64,000 bases of DNA from Schlesneria paludicola DSM 18645 (GTDB taxonomy: Bacteria; Planctomycetota; Planctomycetia; Planctomycetales; Planctomycetaceae): assembly GCF_000255655.1 (NCBI RefSeq), contig NZ_JH636434.1:170977-234976 (forward strand), in the 5' to 3' direction. Under the pieces are notes generated by a model. The model did no database searches. It was given only the letters and a program-made list of their open reading frames with translations, and was not told the origin of the DNA. Numbering within the stretch: the stretch's first letter is position 1; every line of letters begins with the position of its first letter. Below are positions 57,937 to 64,000 of this stretch, piece after piece. Made by a program: the position numbers and the translations under genes.

Positions 57937-60387
57937 CTAGAACAGACCGCCGAGAGTTGAAATCAACATCGCTGCCGGGCCCGATGCTTCACTCCCATCC
58001 CACATGGTCGAGACCCCGCCCCAGAGTACGAGAACGGTCACAGCCATTGCCAATGACGCGCCGATGATCGGGGCCACTGCCGCCATTCCCCAAGGTGGTT
58101 CTGTTGGTCCAGTTCGACGTTTGGGAGCCGCCGCGACTTCTGCTTCAAGGCTTTCGTCACTCGCCCCTTCGGCCACGGAAACCGAGTCTGCACTGAACGC
58201 GTCATCGGAGACTTCAACGACCTCGTCTTCATCAATGCTGGCGAACTCGTCACTAAAATCACTGCCGACGGCCGCGTCAAGGTCTTCCGAGATGTCAAGA
58301 TCTTCGACTTCCAGTGGCTCGTCCAATTGGAACGCTTCGCTCAAATCGAGCGACTTGCTTCCGGAGGATTTCTTCTTGTCTCGCTGGACCACGGTCTCTG
58401 AGGAACTGAGATCCTCATCGAGTGTCATTTCCATCGTGTGATCGCTTTCGGCCAGACTGACATCGAATCCCGAATCACGGGACTCAAAGGTTTCGGTCTG
58501 CCCCGCGTTTTTCGACTTGGGCTCGAAGTCAGGCAGGTCGCGGTCGACGAACGTCGCTCCCAGATCGTCGGAGTCATCACCCAGGCTGATTCCGCTGTCA
58601 CCACTTTCAATCGAGATCCCACTGTCGGCATCCATCAGGCTGATGCCGCTATCGGCTGGGGAATCGAAACGGATTCCGCTATCACCTTGATCAAGCATGA
58701 TTCCGCTATCAGCGCCCTGCGTGTCGAGCGAGATTCCGCTGTCTTGGTCCAGGCCAAAACGGATGTTGCTGTCGTCCTGTAGGCCACCCAGCACAATGTC
58801 ACTCGCTGGCTTTTGGGCTGCTGATAGAACCTTGATATCGGAGCCTGCCGGATCGAGCGAAATTCCGCTGTCGGTTCCCGACTGGTCGAGCGAGATTCCA
58901 CTGTCACTCGGTTCGGCTTCTAGAGAAATCCCACTGTCAGGCTCAACGGCAATCTCACTGTCAGTGGCGGACGACGCGAGCGTGAATTCACGATCCAGGC
59001 CGGTCTCCTCGAGGGAAACTTCACTGTCATCGTCGGCTTGATGCAGTCGAAGCTCGTTCTGAGACTCGGAAGTGACGGGAAGCTCATGTTCCGTAATAGG
59101 TGATTCGAGCAGCGACAATTCAAATGAATCATCGTCGTCATCGGCCATTTCGAGGGGATGCTCGGCGGTGTCCGAGTGAGCGTCCTGTTCGATCGCCGCT
59201 TCTTCGACGTTGTCCAGGAAATCAAGGCTCAATTCAACCGGATCGTCTGCCGGTTCCGGAGTTGAAGTTTCGAGACTCACTGCTGGTACAACTGGGGTGG
59301 ACGGGGTCGATCCGGGCTCCAGACGCACACTGCTGTCACTCAACTTGACGTCACTATCGGTATCGGCATGAATCGATGCCACGGGCGCTGCCGCGTCCGG
59401 TGACAGTTTGCCCGAATCGCTCGCAAGTCGGACGTCGCTATCGCTATCGGCCTTTTTCCCGAGTCGCCATTTTGACGAGCCCGATTTGGCATCTGCGGGG
59501 GAGCCCATCAGGATAATGTCGCTGTCGCTTTCAACGGGTGAGGCACTCTTCTGGGCCGTTCCATGACCTGCTGATGGACTACCTGCGACAGGCGCGATTT
59601 GAACATCACTGTCGCTGTCCGGTTGCTTCTGGCTCGACGGAGTTGCTCCTTTCGAGGCGTTTTTCGGCATAGGTGGGATCGCCGAACTCGGCAAGATCGA
59701 GACATCGCTGTCGCTTTCGCCCGATTCGCTGACCATTTTGAAGAATCGGACGTCGCTATCGCTTTCTCCCTTGGAGATCGGACCAGACTTGGACGAGCTG
59801 ACAGGGCCGGATAGCCGGACGTCGCTGTCCGTTCCTGCGGAGGTGCTGCGGGGCTCATCGAAGTCGATCGTCTCGTCACTGATCAGCCGCACATTGCTGT
59901 CGCTTTCGATCCGATCGCGCGAGGTGACCTCAAAGTCCGTCTTCTCTCTGGACGACTTTTCCGGGGTATCGAAAACAGATACCTCGCGTGAGGTTTGCAT
60001 CGATCCTGTTTCGTCGCTGTCGCTCATCCGATTTTCAGGGCGGACGGGTGTCTTTGAGGTTGGCTTCCCAGCCTGCTCGTTCAGCGCGTCTTCATCCAAT
60101 TCGAGAAACTCGACATCTTCGTCAAATTTCAAACCGTCGTCTTGCTGTTTCAATTTCAGGAAAGGGATGTCACCCTGAGCGTCAACTTGGAACATTTCGC
60201 CGGCGGTCCGTGGTGACAGGCGTCCGTCCTGAACCAATTTCACGAAGTCTTCGCGGCGAAACTTGAATGAACCCAGATCTTGAAGTGCCTGAACGTCTCC
60301 CGCTTCGACAAGTTGATCCAGCATTTCGGTATCGACACCGAACAGTTGGAAGACTTCGTCAGCGGTCAGGAATCGCTTCTGATTCAT
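57937..60387 (-). CDS. Repeat-rich Ser/Asp membrane protein with N-terminal helix-turn-helix-like domain
   Basis: An 816-residue protein of unknown function. Residues 1-60 (FLTADEVFQLFGVDTEMLDQLVEAGDVQAL) look like an excisionase/MerR-type DNA-binding fold. The long middle is acidic and repetitive: about eight copies of S/T-D-S-D-V-x-hydrophobic (residues about 160-360) and nine of D-S-G-I (mostly DSGISL, residues about 475-610). A Lys/Ser patch (RDKKKSSGSK) follows, then a Pro-Pro-Trp-flanked hydrophobic helix near 760-790 (VAPIIGASLAMAVTVLVLW). The middle is probably disordered and phosphorylatable, the helix a membrane anchor. Composition differs strongly from its neighbours but codon use is normal. 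Related proteins appear restricted to planctomycetes, from memory only. Confidence 0.8.
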   Translation of the reverse strand: MNQKRFLTADEVFQLFGVDTEMLDQLVEAGDVQALQDLGSFKFRREDFVKLVQDGRLSPRTAGEMFQVDAQGDIPFLKLKQQDDGLKFDEDVEFLELDEDALNEQAGKPTSKTPVRPENRMSDSDETGSMQTSREVSVFDTPEKSSREKTDFEVTSRDRIESDSNVRLISDETIDFDEPRSTSAGTDSDVRLSGPVSSSKSGPISKGESDSDVRFFKMVSESGESDSDVSILPSSAIPPMPKNASKGATPSSQKQPDSDSDVQIAPVAGSPSAGHGTAQKSASPVESDSDIILMGSPADAKSGSSKWRLGKKADSDSDVRLASDSGKLSPDAAAPVASIHADTDSDVKLSDSSVRLEPGSTPSTPVVPAVSLETSTPEPADDPVELSLDFLDNVEEAAIEQDAHSDTAEHPLEMADDDDDSFELSLLESPITEHELPVTSESQNELRLHQADDDSEVSLEETGLDREFTLASSATDSEIAVEPDSGISLEAEPSDSGISLDQSGTDSGISLDPAGSDIKVLSAAQKPASDIVLGGLQDDSNIRFGLDQDSGISLDTQGADSGIMLDQGDSGIRFDSPADSGISLMDADSGISIESGDSGISLGDDSDDLGATFVDRDLPDFEPKSKNAGQTETFESRDSGFDVSLAESDHTMEMTLDEDLSSSETVVQRDKKKSSGSKSLDLSEAFQLDEPLEVEDLDISEDLDAAVGSDFSDEFASIDEDEVVEVSDDAFSADSVSVAEGASDESLEAEVAAAPKRRTGPTEPPWGMAAVAPIIGASLAMAVTVLVLWGGVSTMWDGSEASGPAAMLISTLGGLF

Positions 60388-62176
<1,789 letters not shown>

Positions 62177-62210
62177 CACAAACAGAGGGCGATGATTTCG
62201 CCTTGAAGAT

Positions 62211-62254
62211 AAAACAGCCCGTCAGTCGTACACACGACTGACGGGCTGTTGTTT
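62211..62254. terminator. Bidirectional terminator between eno and rpoD
   Basis: A stem of 16-17 bp (AACAGCCCGTCAGTCG with CGACTGACGGGCTGTT) with a short loop. It is flanked by AAAA on the left and GTTTT on the right, so it can act on both strands. Confidence 0.92.
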
Positions 62255-62299
62255 TGATCGTCTCGACAAATCGATCAAAGGGATCGACAAATTCTTCGG

Positions 62300-63961
62300 T
62301 CAATTTGCTCCGACAGTGGCGGCGGCCAAAGTGTCGAGGAAACCCTTGAGCTGTTTGCTGCGGACCGGATGCTGCAGTTTTCGGACGGCTTTCGCTTCGA
62401 TCTGGCGAACACGTTCACGCGTCACTTTGAAGATGCGACCGACTTCTTCCAGCGTGTAGGTGTAGCCGTCGCCCAGACCGTATCGCAGCTTGATGATTTC
62501 CCGCTCGCGGTAGGTGAGTGTTTTGAGGACGACGTCGATCTTGTCCTTCAGCATTTCTTGCGTTGCCGAGTTCACGGGGCTTTCCGTGCTATCGTCCTCG
62601 ATGAAATCGCCAAAGTAGCTGTCTTCGCTTTCTCCCACGGGACGATCGAGGCTAATCGGGTGCCGCGAGATCTTCAGCACACGACGTGTTTCTTCCAGGC
62701 TGACGCCAGCGGCTTCCGCCGTTTCTTCGATCGTTGGCTCGCGTCCCTTTTCCTGGAGCAGTCGCTTACTGACCTTTCGAAGTTTTGACATCGTTTCGAT
62801 CATGTGCACGGGAATACGAATTGTTCGTGCCTGATCTGCGATGGCGCGGGTGATTGCCTGTCGAATCCACCATGTGGCGTAGGTCGAGAACTTGTAGCCG
62901 CGGCGGTACTCGTACTTGTCGACGGCACGCATCAGACCGGTGTTTCCTTCCTGGATTAGATCCAGGAAGCTCAGGCCGCGGTTGCGATACTTCTTCGCGA
63001 TGGAAACAACCAATCGCAGGTTTCCGCCCGACAGTTCGCGCATCGCCTGTTCGTAGGCGCCGAATCGCTCGCGAACATCTTCCAGACGTTGACGCAATGA
63101 GTCCGGTGTTTCGAGCGTCATTTGCATCAGATCCTGCAGTTCTTTCTGCAGGTTGGCACGCTCATCACGGGCGGACTTCAAATTCTTCATGCTCTCGATC
63201 TGCATCTGGATATGATCCATGCGATTCGAGATCTGTTCGAGCCGGCGCATCGTCGGTTGCAAACGTTGCGTCCGCAGGCTGAGTTCTTCGAGCAGCGTCA
63301 CCATCTTGCGGCGACGTGCAGCCAGGCGATGGTACGTCGCCTTGACATCAGCCGCCGAGGTTCCAGGCGCGCTCATCAACTCGAAATCGAGGATGCTCTT
63401 GTCACGCAGAATTTCGAGGGTGCGCAGGTTATGCGGCATCCGGCCGAGGATCTGGTTCTTTTCGAGGCCTTCCGTCACCGACACTTTAATGGTGCGATCA
63501 AACGGAAGTTCGCCGACACTGACCTTCTTCAGAATATCGATCGACTGCTTCAGCGCATAATCGCTTTCGAGCAGATGTCGACGGAATCGCTTCCGGGTAA
63601 TTTCGATTTTCTTCGCGAGCGAAATTTCCTGTTCGCGGGTGAGCAAGGGGATTTCACCCATCTGCGTCAAATACATCCGAACCGGATCATCGATTCGACG
63701 CGATTTGTCTTCGCCCTTGTCCGATTTGATCGGCTTCATCTTCGAGTTACGACGCTTCAGAAAAATCTCCGGCGTGACCGGTAGTTTTTCGTCTGCGACG
63801 ATTTGCATGCCGAGTTCGTCGAGCGACATCAGCAAGTTGTCAAGCTTCTCAGGATTGACGGCTTCGTCTGGCAGGTAAGCATTGACCTGTGAGAACGTCA
63901 GGAACCCCTGTTGCCGCCCTGTTTCGATCAACTGGTTCAAACTCGAATCAAGTCTGTACAC
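62300..63961 (-). CDS. rpoD: Primary sigma factor RpoD (sigma-70)
   Basis: A 553-residue group 1 sigma factor. Region 1.1-like N-terminus to about 70, region 1.2 [17 protein letters not shown], a non-conserved helical insert (about 165-300, rich in Arg/Leu), region 2 with [54 protein letters not shown], region 3 with [18 protein letters not shown], and region 4 with the helix-turn-helix [18 protein letters not shown]. It is the housekeeping promoter-recognition factor. GTG at 63961 is chosen as GAGGAG lies six bases upstream; a TTG two codons earlier would directly abut it. Convergent with eno. Confidence 0.95.
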   Translation of the reverse strand: MYRLDSSLNQLIETGRQQGFLTFSQVNAYLPDEAVNPEKLDNLLMSLDELGMQIVADEKLPVTPEIFLKRRNSKMKPIKSDKGEDKSRRIDDPVRMYLTQMGEIPLLTREQEISLAKKIEITRKRFRRHLLESDYALKQSIDILKKVSVGELPFDRTIKVSVTEGLEKNQILGRMPHNLRTLEILRDKSILDFELMSAPGTSAADVKATYHRLAARRRKMVTLLEELSLRTQRLQPTMRRLEQISNRMDHIQMQIESMKNLKSARDERANLQKELQDLMQMTLETPDSLRQRLEDVRERFGAYEQAMRELSGGNLRLVVSIAKKYRNRGLSFLDLIQEGNTGLMRAVDKYEYRRGYKFSTYATWWIRQAITRAIADQARTIRIPVHMIETMSKLRKVSKRLLQEKGREPTIEETAEAAGVSLEETRRVLKISRHPISLDRPVGESEDSYFGDFIEDDSTESPVNSATQEMLKDKIDVVLKTLTYREREIIKLRYGLGDGYTYTLEEVGRIFKVTRERVRQIEAKAVRKLQHPVRSKQLKGFLDTLAAATVGAN

Positions 63962-64000
63962 CTGCAACTCCTCGGAAGGGTTTGTTCCGTGTAAATTCTA

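Overview
The window looks like a chromosomal segment of a planctomycete (Planctomycetota, order Planctomycetales; genus not assignable by eye). The evidence is the gene content: a groEL-groES-groEL set, a YidR-like DUF3748 protein, a large secreted protein of unknown function, a serine/aspartate-rich membrane protein with an N-terminal helix-turn-helix, GTG/TTG starts, and moderately high GC. It holds about 34 protein genes. I saw no rRNA, tRNA, CRISPR array, phage or transposase gene.

Positions 1-22218 (minus strand) are one uninterrupted nine-gene block that runs off the left edge. It starts with two giant iterative type I synthases of the polyunsaturated-fatty-acid/heterocyst-glycolipid kind. 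The first is NMO-NMO-KS-AT-ACP-ACP-ACP-KR-DH and the second is KS-AT-DH-pseudoPPTase. A free acyl carrier protein, an alkaline-phosphatase-superfamily hydrolase, an alpha/beta hydrolase, a beta-propeller/methyltransferase fusion, a second methyltransferase and two short-chain dehydrogenases follow. Several junctions overlap as ATGA or GTGA, so the block is probably one operon. I infer that it makes and tailors an unusual lipid or polyketide; the product is unknown.

Positions 22219-31220 hold a 1.8-kb gene-free stretch with repeat elements, an HlyD-type adaptor and a NodT-type outer-membrane channel (export, no inner-membrane pump seen), a small sulfotransferase-like gene, a YidR/DUF3748 protein and an enoyl-CoA hydratase.

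Positions 31575-45155 are a proteostasis neighbourhood: groEL1-groES-terminator-groEL2, dnaJ, grpE, clpC, and mcsA-mcsB, a protein-arginine kinase system divergent from clpC. A BtaB-like lipid methyltransferase and a secreted unknown protein lie between. A good sigma-54-type promoter match precedes groEL1, and rpoN is in the same window.

Positions 45341-63961 carry housekeeping genes: a membrane protein, parA, dnaX-ybaB-recR, rpoN, a metallophosphoesterase, yidC, a polyprenol-phosphate-type glycosyltransferase, an orphan sugar-binding lipoprotein, the repeat-rich 816-residue membrane protein, eno and rpoD, the last two convergent on a strong bidirectional terminator.

The most interesting parts are the lipid/polyketide operon (with its degenerate PPTase domain, fused tandem NMO domains and propeller-methyltransferase fusion), the McsA/McsB/ClpC set outside Firmicutes, and the DSGISL/SDSDV-repeat protein.
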